Of a stretch of 64,000 nt of DNA, positions 45,346-56,143 are shown one piece after another (within the stretch, counting starts at the first letter, position 1; every line of letters begins with the position of its first letter). This DNA is from Parus major. Taxonomy: Eukaryota; Chordata; Aves; Passeriformes; Paridae. The stretch is from the NCBI RefSeq assembly GCF_001522545.3, contig NC_031797.1, forward strand, positions 2,530,510 to 2,594,509, in the 5' to 3' direction. The notes under the pieces are model-generated. The model was not told the DNA's origin. It worked only from the letters and a program-made list of their open reading frames with translations, and did no database searches. The translations under genes and the position numbers were made by a program.

Positions 45346-45350
45346 AGGTT

Positions 45351-45823
45351 TGAGGGAGCCCTTAACTGGTGTGCACTGAGCTCAAGGGTTGCTCTGGGGT
45401 AGCTGGATAAATGTGGGCTTTGCTATGCCACCTCCCCCAGCCGTCCCTGTCAGCAGGCAGTTTGAACTCTGTAAAACACAGTTACAAGAGCAAGGAAGAG
45501 AGAGGGGGAGGAAAAAAAGCCATGCGGCTTGTTTTTCCTTAAAGCATTACCGATGATTTGCATAATAGAAACATGCAGGATCCTTTCTTGCTTTGCCTTT
45601 AAACTTGCTGCTGGTATTTGAACCCAGCATATTTTTCTCTATATTGTGCTGAAATATTCCAGCTGTTTGCAGTTTCCAGGCAGGATGCTCACACACTGCC
45701 TCTGGATTTGATATTCCATCCCCTCTTCTGATACTTGTAAAAACTGCTGCCCTGTGACCTGTTTCCCTTCTGACAACATGAAGAATTAAATTAATACAGA
45801 CCTTTTCTTTCACAGTTACTCAC
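45351..45823. other. Short interval between NWD1 remnant and SIN3B
   Basis: AT-rich after the CpG island ends. It may hold the last NWD1 exon remnant, as noted for the exon above; otherwise nothing was recognised. Confidence 0.4.
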
Positions 45824-45913
45824 TGCTTTCAACATTCCAGACTGTGGTGGATTGATTCAGTGCCCCAGCATACAAGTATTTATCATCTTTGGAGAAGCAG
45901 GCACTGCAAAGGC
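45824..45913 (-). pseudogene. NWD1: NWD1 remnant exon, C-terminal WD40 blade, intact
   Basis: Acceptor CTGATAG and donor GTGAGT, 90 bases. LCSACFSKDDKYLYAGALNQ then STTVWNVES matches human VQCACFSKDDKYVYVGLKDR, SILVWSV. A possible decayed last exon (FTSIRRGDGISNPE) follows at about 45690-45760. Confidence 0.78.
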
Positions 45914-46619
45914 CTATCAGGAGAGATGTGGGCTGAAAATGGATGGTTGGCATTAGATTGTTATGCTGGTAAATACAGGGTGAAGTGGAGATGTTTTTAG
46001 AGTTTTCAGTGGTTATTCAGTGCTTAAGAATAGAGATAATAAATAAAAGATTTTTACAGGAGGATGCTGGAAGGGTAGTGGGAGCCAAATACAGCTCCTA
46101 GGTTATGAAGCACTCATAGGTGTGCAGGAAAGAGCCTTGTAGGACAGAGTAAAGCTCTTTATTCCACCTGTGGAAAGGAGTAGCTCAGACATATCCTTGG
46201 TGTCTTGTCAGGTGAAAGAAAATTAGCAGTGATCCAACCTCCTGCACCACTTTTTCTTTTTTCCTCCTGGATTCTCCTGAGTGGGCCTAATTTCTGTTTT
46301 CTATCACTATTATTAACCTGAGAAGTCTCATCCTCTTCCCTGGTTTGTGCCATGTGTCTCACTCTGGCAACATGAGCAGAGCCAGCTGTAGACAAAAAAC
46401 TCCTGTGAGTTTTGTTTCTGTCAGAGCAGAGTTCCCAGCCCTCAGTCACTGCCAGCACCAACACCTGGGTGGTGAATCCAGCTGTAAGGATCTTCCCAAA
46501 GCAGCCTTGGGTGCTGGGAAAAGCTGGTGCCTGTCAGCTTCTCAGGATTTGGGTATCCTTGGGAATGCTGTGAGCTGGATCCTGCCTGGCAGCCCGGGGC
46601 AGTGATTAACCATTGACAC

Positions 46620-47080
46620 TCAGCGTGCTGGTCCCTCAGAATAGCTCAGCTCAAGTTGCTGCTGACAGAGCTCCAAGAGACCATTGGCTCCACTGTTTGC
46701 CAGGCAGGAGATCTGCCTTCTGTGACCTTCCAAAGGGAGCCCTTGGGCCCCAGGGCAGTCCTGAAGGACTGAATCCCTGCTGGCCATGCTGTAGATGACA
46801 CTGCAGTCTCCAAGGAAATCAGGGCTCTGGGTTCTGATGGTATGGGCGGGCCTGTGGATCGCTGGACGTGGATCTGCAAGGGCTAAATCATCCTGTGCTA
46901 CAGCAAACTGCTTTTCCTGCCTCGACTGCCATGTGGTTGAGTGGTTTCTGTGGCTCTGGAGGAAGGATACCAGTGCTGGAGTTCCTGCTTGGAGTTCAGT
47001 GGGATGACAAAGGCTGTCCCAGAGATCAGCCCTGTGAAAAGGAGCTGGCTTTGCTCAGATATTTACAGCATCTCACTCAG
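46620..47080 (-). pseudogene. NWD1: NWD1 remnant: late WD40 blades
   Basis: EQSQLLFTGLISGTAFVIPL, NSKQELQ matches human EQRKLLFTGLVSG...VFPLNSRQDV. An in-frame TAA (47063-47065) precedes it. After a frame change, RQEKQFAVAQDDLALADP, SVIYSMASRDSVLQDCPGAQ, GLPLEGHRRQISCLA follows the human VVYSM...FPLETHRSRVACVE, then TGA at 46620-46622. Confidence 0.75.
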
Positions 47081-48805
47081 GCAGATGTGTTCAGTGTGTC
47101 ACACCCTTCACCTGTGAAACAAGGAAATCAGGGAGACTGTTCCTACTCTGTCTGCCCTCAGATGGGGCTCATGTTTGGCTTCTTTACTTGTGAAACTGCT
47201 TATTATTCATATTTCAGATTTTCACCTGTCACAAACTGTTCCAGACAAAAGCTTCAGAGGTAAGATTAAACAGCTCTCCAAGCCTGAAACAGATTTCCCA
47301 AAATCTCTTGCTTTAGAGCAGCAGGAAGGAGCAGTCTCTATCAAACGATAACAGCCTAATGCCAGAAGGCAAAACCTTGCCTCCTTACTCTGTTGACAGC
47401 ACCTGGAGCTGTTCAGCCATGGGCATCCTCTGCTCTCAAAGGTGCCTGATTAGATCCTGCCCAGTTTGGGCTGTGCTTGCTTTGGCAAGAGATGGTGATC
47501 CAGATGTGTGTGTCCCATCTGGCTCCTGCCCACAGCTGGGTAGCAAGGCAGCTTCTAGGAGTTCACAATTTAAAACATTTCAGAAATGAAATTGTGTTTC
47601 AGGCCTCAGGCACACACTGACATGAGGCCAGGCCTCTGAATGGATAAAGTGCCCTCCATTCAAGATCAAAAATGAAAGGGGAACAGAAAGGCTTGAGGCA
47701 GAAAAAACAAGGGTCACCTCTTTAGAAGTGTGGCAGTACTAGAAACATGTTCAGGACTGCAAATCCAAGCCCCACACATGTTGCTGGGGATCAACCCTTT
47801 CCTGAATGAGGGGCGTGTTCTGTGAGCTGGGTTTGTAAGAGATGCACTGGTTGGGAAGTTGCCCAGCCTACCTGGACAGATGCAGGCTGAAAACCAAGGA
47901 CAAGGCTGTTGCCAGCAGAGATAACAGCTGTGTGAGCCACCCCTTCATGTCCTCAGTCTGTCTCCCTTTGGATCTGTCAGGTACTGTCAGGTACACATAC
48001 TCTAAAACAGTAAAATGTTAGTTTTATGTCTTTATGAATTGTTGGGCCAAGGAAGTCTCCAATCCCCTTCAAAGCCATGTTCTTATGATTTAATTCCTCT
48101 ATTTTCTTCATAAAAAGCCCAAATGCAAGCTTAGAAACAGTAAAAAATAATCATGTCAGCTTTAGTCCCTCACATTGCTTGCATCTCATTCCCAGGGAGA
48201 AGGTTCCTGGTGACCAGACATGTTCTGCCTCTTCACAAAGAGAATTTCACCCCAAATTTGTTACCCCTTAAGCTCAAGAGTCAAGTAAAACCTGGCCAAT
48301 GGGAAATTCCACATGCTGACCCCTTTGAAAGGACTCCTGGCATTTGAGGGAGAAGTTACTGCCAACACTTCCCTAAGGAATGGGAGCTACTGGAGCTGCA
48401 GTGGGAACAGACTCATCTTTGCCACCAGCACAGAGCAAATCCTTCTTGAGCAGACTGCCCCCATCAGAAAAGATCTGCACAAAATGTTCATAGACATGAA
48501 GCCAGAAAAGCTGAGTGAAGTTGAGAGGGATTAACAGTGAAATTTGGTCTGGCCACTTGCAAAGCTGTAAAGTGCAGCAGGATGGAGTTTGCTTTTCCAT
48601 TTGGGAGCTGTGGAAGTCTGAGGAGGATGCTCTGTTTGGAATGGAGAAGGAAGGTCTGTTGATTACAGATCTGTTGTCTGGCTCATCAAACCTTTGGATA
48701 TTATAAGAAATACAAGAAATACAGTTAAAAAGTTGAACAAATAAATGTGTACAATGGATAGAGATCCCCCACTGAATCCCACTGTCATCCTGCCTTGCCT
48801 CTGGA
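47081..48805 (-). pseudogene. NWD1 interval: mostly unrecognisable
   Basis: Between recognisable blades only a weak trace, HFVQIFSDGG at about 48450-48510, may correspond to a human blade start. The rest holds no feature that I can support. Confidence 0.35.
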
Positions 48806-49020
48806 TCAGAGCACTGGATATTGGTGTTTCTCCCTGCAGCCTGACAGCTGAGTTTGGGATCTCAGCTCACTGGTGCTGCTCTTCCACAGACTCAGAGTTC
48901 TTCCCTCAGACACAGTCACAAGCAGCAGCCTGGGGCTGAGCAGTGCAGAAAACATCCACACATCTGTCACCTCTCCAGAGGTCTGGGAGATGAGTTCTGC
49001 TGTCCCCAAGTGCCGAGCAT
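48806..49020 (-). pseudogene. NWD1: NWD1 remnant: further WD40 blade
   Basis: GTAELISQTSGEVTDVWMFS then ALLSPRLLLVTVSEGRTLSL and WKSST matches human ETAEPVFHI...PWMCMAVLAS...LLTVSRDGVVSLWSS. Confidence 0.7.
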
Positions 49021-49086
49021 TGACCTAAGAAAGAGGTGGCAAAGGAGACAGGAATAGCGAGGCCTGAGGTGGTTTTTTTTTTGTCC

Positions 49087-49349
49087 TCAGCCTGCAAGGC
49101 TGTGACTGCAATGTTGTGGTTCTTTGAGCCCCTTTAAGCTGAAGACTGGCTGTACCTTTGTACTAAGGAAGAACAGATAATCCTGTGCCCCACATCCACA
49201 TGAAGGCAGTGTGAGGACTGTTCTTTGCATATCCTGGATAATAAACCTGGCTCTGCCAGAAATCAAATTCCAGATGTGCAAACTGTGATCTATGGCAGCA
49301 GAAACAGCACAGGTTCCTTTATCAAGCATTTCCACACACCTCACCTGAG
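49087..49349 (-). pseudogene. NWD1: NWD1 remnant: second WD40 blade
   Basis: Acceptor TTTTATAG. QVRCVEMLDKGTCAVSAAID then HSLHIWNLISGRARF matches human GEVRCVKIFAKGT...LHLWNLLSG closely. The frame stays open for about 85 codons, but the later part loses similarity. Confidence 0.75.
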
Positions 49350-49472
49350 CTATAAAATAAGAGAGGGGCTCACAAAGGGAGGGATTCTCAGTGCTTTTGG
49401 GATTTAGGAGAATGCGTGTGGCTGGGAGATGTCTGTGTGCCTAAAGCTCCAGGACTGCCAAGCTGTCACATC

Positions 49473-49690
49473 TCAGCCATGAATCAGCTTTCCAGCCTCA
49501 AGAAGTGAGAGATGCTCAGCAGAGCATCCAGGAAGGGTGTGAAGCATCTCAAAAACTCCCATATTCCAAACAATCCTAGAGCCATCCCAGGGAGCTGCCA
49601 CCAGCAGCTGGCAATCAGGACCAAGTGCCATCACTGTGACACTGGCTGTGACACACAGAGAGGAGGGAGAGGCTGCTCTTGCTGCCACAG
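49473..49690 (-). pseudogene. NWD1: NWD1 remnant: first WD40 blade
   Basis: SVTVMALGPDCQLLVAAPWD then GSRIVWNMGVFEMLHTLPG follows the human blade ITAMAWG...LLVIGTQDGIMAVWDM. No good donor is visible where the human exon ends, and the frame runs to TGA at 49473. Confidence 0.65.
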
Positions 49691-50072
49691 ACAGAAAAGG
49701 GACATTTTTGAGCTTGTTTATGTGCTGTGCTTCCCCAGCTGGAACCCCTGGTCCTGTGTGAACCCCGTGGTCTGTGCCAGGAGCAAGATTAGGTTCCTGC
49801 AGACATATCTAGGTCAGTGTGTGCTGTTGTTGTCCTGACGACAAAATGACCCACTTTCCCCTCATTTGTGGAAGCAGTTGCCAATGGGGCCGGGGCATGG
49901 CCGAGCACAAAGGCACAGGACCTTCCTCCTGCCTTTGTCTCCAAGCTGGGTTCCTACAGAAACAGAGGTTTTCTCCTCCTTGCTCTGTTTATTGTGTTTC
50001 TTGCATCTCATTCATAACAGATGGATAATTAGAAATATTGTCGGGCTGTATCTGCCCCAGCAATGATCCTAC

Positions 50073-50268
50073 CTTTGAGGATAAGGGATCCTGTGGGGAT
50101 TGTGTGTAGGGCCCCACCTGGAGAAATCCACACAGTGGGATGAGCACGGGGTAGGGACAGACCCTGCACAGCTCAGGCACTGCTGGCACAGCTGCCCCAT
50201 GAGCTCCAGGTAGGGAGGCACCAAGGCAAGAAGCCTGGCCAACACTTCTGTGTGCGTTATCCTCATCC
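50073..50268 (-). pseudogene. NWD1: NWD1 remnant exon with frameshift
   Basis: Acceptor CTCTCAG, donor GTAGGA. MRITHTEVLARLLALVPPYL and ELMGQLCQQ read in one frame; then VPELCRVCPYPVLIPLCGFL, QVGPYTQSPQDPL reads in another. Human has LLYTELLARLL...GQLCQQ...HPVLVPLAGFLQ in one frame, so an indel lies near 50175-50185. Confidence 0.8.
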
Positions 50269-50596
50269 CTGAGAGGGCAGAGACAGAAAAACCTTTTAGA
50301 ACATGGCTCTGGTGAGCCTGTGGGAGCAGCCATAGCTGTATTTCTGTGATGTACAATCTGAAATGAGGTGAACTGGCCTGATCTGGTAATATAGGGATGG
50401 CTCCAGTGTAAAACCTGGGAAATGTAATGGTGTGGATTTTTCCCTGAGGAAGGAGTGGGTATTCCACTGCCCTGTCCTCTGGTTTGCTTTAAAGCTGCAA
50501 GGGAATCCAGATGGCTGACAGTGCATGAATCTTTTTACGAATCCCAGAATAGATAAATTAGTCACTGTTTTTAATTCCTTGTAAAAGTGCTTTTAC

Positions 50597-50781
50597 TTGC
50601 AAAGGAAAAATCCAGTTCTTTCCCAAGATGAACACTTGTGTCCCACTGTTGTCCCTGAGATGGGTGTTACCCTCAGGGCTGTGTGTACAGGGGGCTGCAG
50701 GTTCAGCACACATGGCAAAACCATCAGCAACACTCTCCATTCCAGAGGCAGTTATTTTACAGCAGATCCAGTTCATGTTCC
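50597..50781 (-). pseudogene. NWD1: NWD1 remnant exon (MNWICCKI...)
   Basis: Acceptor CCCTGCAG and possible donor GTAAAA. NMNWICCKITASGMESVADG then FAMCAEPAAP resembles human MSWISC...GIEDLLDDFDLC; the second half drifts. Confidence 0.6.
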
Positions 50782-51829
50782 CTGCAGGGAGAAACGCTAT
50801 TAGAGCAGAGAACATCAGCCCTGAGAATGCACCGTTATTCTGAAAAGACTGAGGTAAAAAAATGCTGGTTTGGGGAAGGAAGGGATGGATGGAAGGATGA
50901 ACAGCCAGCCACTTGAAGGGGAACTGGGGAACTGCTTTGCTGGGGATGTGGAGGGCTCCCATTGTCACAGTTCCTTCTGTAACCTTTTAAACATTCTGTA
51001 GTTTGGGTTTTTTCTAAATTCAGCAGATTTTTAAATATGCTTTCTTCTTGATGTTTAGAGTATCTGGATCATTCTTTCAGCTGCTAAGGGAGTGTGGTGA
51101 TAATTTTGGGATAACAGTTTGTAGAGTTAGCTTATTTCTCTTTCCAAGTTTCCTTCTCACAGCCCAGCAGAAAGGGTGTGATCCTTACCCGTGGCTGTAA
51201 GCATGAAGCAAAGTACACCTCTGTGCTCCCCTTCTCCTTACGCAGCACATCCCTTTTTACTTTTTTTTTAACTCAATTCTTCAATTAGTGGTAATTCACT
51301 CAACTTCCTCAGGTTTGGGACAGTGTCAGAGAACCAGAGTGGCTGAGGGGTGACCTGGGAGCAATCAGAGCAGTGGGTTTGAAACGTGGTGTGTGGATTG
51401 ATCTGTTTGTTTTCACAACCTCAGGGCCAGACACCCAGCTCCTGCTTCAGAGACAGCACTTCCAGGGCTTCCATTGTTTTCCTGTTAGCAGGAAATGTTT
51501 TTCCTGACTAAATTTCTCTTGCTGCAATCTAAGGCAGGCTGCCTTTCTGCAGAGGAATAATAAATTACTTCCTCCCTTGCTGCAGTAGCATTTTACATGT
51601 GTGAAGAGTGAATGACAGAGTCTGTAAAACTTCTTTAGATCTCCTTGGTTGTGGATACTAGTTTAAAGAATATATGTATCTTGATCATTGGAAGCACTGA
51701 ATAGAGTTAGTTACTATTATTTCCATCGTATTTTGATTTCAGACCCTGTCCAGCAGCCTGGAAAACACAGAGCTCTATTCCAGAGTTTACAGGTGTACAG
51801 GTATGGAAATACCTGCTGATATTCCTTAC

Positions 51830-52022
51830 CTTCCTGTCAGCACTCAAGGTTCTGCTAATGTGTGGCAACATAAGAGATTTCTTCATTCCCCAGCTCCAGG
51901 TCCCCTTGTAGAAACCTGCCAGGGGAAAATGCCTGTTGATTTGGTCTTGTTTTGATAGATAATGATCCTGCATCACTTCAACCAATTGTCTGGGAAGAAG
52001 ATCCATGTCTGACAGCCCATTT
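51830..52022 (-). pseudogene. NWD1: NWD1 remnant exon with intact frame and splice sites
   Basis: Acceptor TTGCTTGCAG, 64 open codons, donor GTAAGG. NGLSDMDLLPRQLVEVMQDH, YLSKQDQINRHFPLAGFYKG, TWSWGMKKSLMLPHISRTLS, ADRK aligns end to end with the human winged-helix/linker segment (RQLVEVV...GTWS-G-KK-..-LP...LDRK). It is the best preserved part of the locus. Confidence 0.82.
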
Positions 52023-52189
52023 CTGCAAGCAAAGTGGAAATTTTTACAGGAAAATAAATTATTTCTCCTCCTCCTGGCTGTTTACACTGACACCCACAGA
52101 GGGTGGGTGAGGGGTTTTCTGGCTGTCCTGAACAAGGCACCAAACATCCTGCTAGCTCATGTGCCCACATGGCAGTGCCAGCTGAGAGC

Positions 52190-52999
52190 TTACACCCTGG
52201 ATAAGCCATGGAGATAATTTCCTTCTCCAAGTAATCCCAGAACATCTCCTTCAAGGCTCTGGTTTAGATAGGCTGCCAGGCATGAAGGGAATGTTACCCT
52301 TGCTAAATATATGTGAGAACACATTCCCAGGCTTAAAGAACTGAGAGCTTTGGCTGTGTTAGACAGATTGCCTACGAACAGCAGGAAATACAGGCTGTGC
52401 CACCAGACCCAGCACCCAGTGTGAGGGAGCAAAACAGCCAAGCACATGAGGCACGAGGGCCCTGCTGTGGGACTTCCCTGCACAGACAGTGCACGGTGTC
52501 CTGGGCTGTGCCAGCAATCACCAGCTCTGAGCTGCCAGATGCCCATTTCTGGCCTCCTGGAAGCCCAGCTGGAAGAGCAAGGCTTGTCCCCCAGAGGGAA
52601 GCTCTGATGGAAACAGGCCCTTTGAGCTGGGCTTATCTGTTGTCTGTCTGATGCCAAGGGCAGCTCCAGCATCTCCTCACCTTCTTCACAGAACAAGGCT
52701 CCTACTTCAAAGTGTGCCCCAGCCTCAGTACTGACACTCTGAACAACACTCAGCGTGCTGGGTGTTGTTCAGAGTGTCAGTAGGAGTGGAAATGATGATG
52801 TGGGGCCATGGAGAGCAATCTGAGGGGAGCCAGTGGAATCTGCCCCACCACCAGGCAGCAAACTCTAGAGTCCAGAGCAGCACCAGTGTCTGAGTGCCAC
52901 TCTGGGAGGCTGAGGAGGAATTTACTGATCAGGACTAAATCACTGTGTGCCTGGTTGGTCTGGAGTGGAGGTGGTGGCAAATCAAATGCTGAACAGATT
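52190..52999 (-). pseudogene. NWD1: NWD1 remnant: NACHT body
   Basis: After DLPPPPLQTNQAHSDLVLIS and KFLLSLPE the text degrades. LDSRV...IPLAPLRLL and DTLNN match parts of the human NACHT body, and HFEVGALFCEEGEEMLELPL, ASDRQQISPAQR resumes in another frame after stops. QKWASGSSELVIAGTAQDTV is a further weak match. A perfect 21-bp hairpin sits at the DTLNN position. Confidence 0.7.
52729..52782. repeat. Perfect 21-bp inverted repeat (12-base loop)
   Basis: 52729-52749 (TACTGACACTCTGAACAAC...) is the exact reverse complement of 52762-52782. It lies within the NWD1 NACHT remnant where one arm is the ancestral coding text and the other looks like an inverted copy. Confidence 0.93.
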
Positions 53000-53554
53000 T
53001 GTGAACAAATGTCCCTCAGCAGGCTGTGAAGGGCAGAACTGAGCTGGGATGTCCCCAGCAATAGTCACAGCACTGTCTTGCCCTACAGCAGTTTGCACCT
53101 GCTCAGATAATTTGCAGATTCCACAGCCTGGTGGCCCATAAAAGATGAGGGTTGTATGGGGTTTATAGTTGTCCTGCCTAATACACTGGAAAATGTTATC
53201 CAATAAACTCTGTCATCCACAGAAAAACCTGTGTTTCCTCAGGACCAGAGCTGTGTGGTGGCCCAGCTCCTGCAGAAGCTGCCCTGGCTCCTCAATGATC
53301 TGTCCTCAGCACTGAAGATTCCCTAAAACCTGGTGATCTGTAACATCAGTGAACTGCTCACTAAATTGTTTCAGGTATTTATTATTTCCCTTGTGCTGGG
53401 GGTTGCTGAGGTCTTCGCTGCAGGACACAGTTTGTACTGTGAGGTGCTGGGGACAGTGGCTTTTAATTCTTGCTTTAAGGTTGCTGAGCAGCTGTTCTGC
53501 TTCATTGTCTGAACCAAGCTCTTTTTCAAGCTGGTTATCCTTTGTGTAGTTCAC
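53000..53554 (-). pseudogene. NWD1: NWD1 remnant: N-terminal linker and P-loop region
   Basis: Reads EQLLSNLKARIKSHCPQHLT and NKYLKQFSEQFTDVTDHQ, then a stop, then QLLQELGHHTALVLRKHRFF, CG, TGA (53213-53215), QSLLDNIFQ and TTLIFYGPPGCG. The expected Walker A continuation after GPPGCG is K-T/S; here it is ATC (Ile, 53117-53119) and then CKLSEQ. After QDSAVT the frame shifts to give LLGTSQLSSALHSLLRDICS, matching the family's FLGTSQ-S motif. Confidence 0.8.
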
Positions 53555-53639
53555 CTCTTGGAATCCTCAGGTGTCTGTAGTGGTTGCTCAGAAGACCTTG
53601 CAACAGGTAGACAAGGGCCAGTGTTCATGCACTGATGCA

Positions 53640-54200
53640 GTTATTGGGAATGATATAACTTTCCTAACTATTTCTTAATTAGTTGTTTTAATTAATTGTA
53701 AATGGTGCCCACTTTTAGGATTTTTTCTTAGTAAAGTTTCTTCACAGGCTCAACTTTGATCACTAAATCACCAAAACCTCAAATTGCTAAAACTAGCACT
53801 GACCAGCTTCAATAAACAGAGCCAAAGGATGCTGAAGCTTGAATATCTGAGATCTTAAACTTATGGCACTTCAAGGACTTTGGAGCAACCAGAAGATACA
53901 GAGGAAATCAAGGCCTGGAAAGCTCTCCCCATGTGAGCAAGAGATAATAAAAGGACAAAAGAATGTGGACCAAAATTAACATGAGGAGTGAGAAATCAAT
54001 AGCCAATAGAGGATAGCATACTAATTAACAAAGAGAATTATGTAACTTGGAACCAATGAAGATTGATTTTTTTGTTTGCTAAAAATAAGTGACAAAGTTT
54101 TGTATCAGGGACTGTGTGGAGGCTAGAGCTTTGTCAGCCACACACACAAACCCTGGACAGGAATAAAGTAATTCCTGATTCACTGACACTAAAAAGGCAC
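53640..54200 (+). mobile_element. Candidate solo LTR (endogenous retrovirus type)
   Basis: An AT-rich, non-coding, LTR-like stretch with an AATAAA at 54162-54167 followed within about 20 bases by a change in base composition. Boundaries, terminal TG/CA and target duplications could not be fixed, and no internal viral coding region is present. This is a guess from texture. Confidence 0.25.
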
Positions 54201-55387
54201 TGTTAGGGGGGTTTGTTTATCCCAAGGATTTGGGAAACACAGAGATAGCTGGGACGGGGGCTGGATGCTGCCTATTCACCTGGGATTGCCAGGGAGGCTC
54301 AGAAAACTTGCTGGTAATTACAGCATCCTTGTGGCTTCCCTGCTGGGTGGGGACAGGACCCAGCCTGACCCGTGCCCAAGGACAGGTACATTTCCATAGG
54401 TGGAAGTGAGGCAGTGAAAGCAGGATTGGTTTGGGGGCTCTGGCCAGTGATGCTGGGAGATTGGCTCTGGGGTGGAGAAGAACCATGGGCTGAGCCTGGG
54501 GATTTTGGTTGGAACTGAAGCCTGGCCTGGGAAAGGCTGAGATCCTGGGAAGGGCCAGCATCCACTGTCCACAGAGCCTGGAGACACAGAATGAGCTCTA
54601 AGTGCAAACCCACAGTGCAACCTTTGAGCGGGGCCTGGCAGGGGACAGGGAGCACAGGGACCTTGGTGGGTGGCTCTGCTGGGAGCTGTGTGAGGAACAC
54701 ACAGCCCCAGTGTCCCCTGTGGGTGTCACCTGCCTGTGGGACAGGCTCTGTGGGGCTGGGGGGACAGTGCTCAGCCGTACAGGGCTCAGCTGCAGCAGTG
54801 CTGGCTCAGCTGTCCCCTCTGTGCCTCTCTTGCTAACCTCTGGTGCAAGTGATTCAAGAGAAATCACACAAACTTACACAAATACTCAATGGGTTATTTA
54901 TTTACTTGTGCCTTCAGGTATACCCCCTGAGACTTTGTGTGTTTATTCTCTTGGTTCAGCAAAACTTTCTCCCTTTCTAAAGCCAAAACAACCTGAGGAA
55001 GCCACCTGGCACTTCTGCAGATGTCTGAGCCTTCACTTGTGCAAGGCTTAAAGCTCTGGGTGTGGATTTCTCTTCAGGGCTGTCACCAAAGTGCTTCAAG
55101 GACACTGATCTGGGCTGGGGAGCTCTCAGGGCTTAGGAGGAGTGAGCAGAGGATTTAAGGCAGAAGCAGGGAGCTGGTGCCAGCCTGCAGAATGACACCC
55201 TGCTCTGTCCCTGCTGGTTGCTATGGCATTTTCATTTCTGCTTCTTTGCAAGGGGGATTTGTGTTTTTTCCCTGGTTACTGAGCAAATCTTGATAGTGTG
55301 GAGGACTAGTCACTACTAATGTAAAAACAGTGATAGGGGAAAAATTAAGTTTAATTTTTAGATGGGTCTGAACATCAGCAGTAGAAA
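54201..55387. other. Intergenic, no features recognised
   Basis: Moderately GC-rich single-copy text; open frames here have no family resemblance or paired splice sites. Confidence 0.5.
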
Positions 55388-55475
55388 ATCACAGAATGGC
55401 TTGGGTTGGAAGGGACCTTAAAGATAATCCCATTCCAACCCCCTCACATGGGCAAGGACGTGCAACTCCAATTGC
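55388..55475 (-). mobile_element. CR1 LINE 3' fragment
   Basis: AATCACAGAATGGCTTGGGT, TGGAAGGGACCTTAAAGATA is the reversed CR1 3' end. Confidence 0.88.
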
Positions 55476-56143
55476 CAGAACTCAGCAAGAGACACTGAGA
55501 TATTCAAAATCTCTTGCTAAGGATTTCTCCTGTAAGGATCCTGGGAATTTTGGGCCATGGATGACCCAGTAAACAACTTGGTCTTTCAGGATAAGGAACC
55601 TCATGACTGCAGGTTATTTGCTGCATTATTTCACACCTATATTCTGCCACAGAAGGATCCCCCATGTTCCAATAGCCTCTTATGCTAGAAATTCTGTGCA
55701 AATTAGTGTAATTAGGATTAAATTACCCCTGAAGTATATCCAGTGGAATTTATACATGGCACTTTTTTTCCAGTTGAATACAGAAATGAAAGGATGATAT
55801 AAACCCTGATGTCCAGGTGTTTGAAGGCGATGATCCACCTAAACTAAGCCTTGAAATCCAGACAAGTCAATCATACAAATACACTTTATTCAAAAGTTGG
55901 GACAGGAAGTTGGTACAGCAGTATTTGACTTCTGAGGAGATGGAAAATCTATGAGCATTTTGGGAGTATTTTTTGGTCCATCACACACATTTTGATGGCC
56001 TTTGGACAGGACAGAAAGAAGTGATTTACCTCAAGCATTGGCCCCGTGCCTCTGGATACGCCTCCCCCAGGAGGGCATCTCTCTCCACAGCCAGGTCTGC
56101 ATGGAAGGATTAAGGCAGAGCCCCTCAAGTCAGGAATGTGAAT

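Larger units (their letters stand above)
43841..45350 (-). promoter_or_regulatory. CpG island spanning SIN3B exon 1 and promoter
   Basis: Base composition changes abruptly to very GC-rich and CpG-dense text around exon 1, interrupted by the assembly gap. The promoter and TSS should be inside or just above the gap. Confidence 0.8.
45824..53554 (-). pseudogene. NWD1: NWD1 (NACHT and WD repeat domain protein), decayed
   Basis: NWD1 is a STAND-type cytoplasmic ATPase with an N-terminal region, a NACHT domain and WD40 propellers; in human it lies directly before SIN3B on the same strand, as here. Recognisable blocks occur in the correct order on the minus strand: linker and P-loop (53.5-53.0 kb), NACHT body (53.0-52.2 kb), QLVEVMQDHYLS...GTWSWGMKK (51.8-52.0 kb), then WD40 blades down to CFSKDDKYLYAG (45.8-45.9 kb). 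The reading is broken by a TGA in FCG*QSLLDN, loss of the Walker A lysine, a frameshift after the P-loop, stops in the NACHT body, and a frameshift after MGQLCQQ. Some exons keep intact frames and splice sites, so the decay may be recent. No expression can be judged. Confidence 0.82.
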
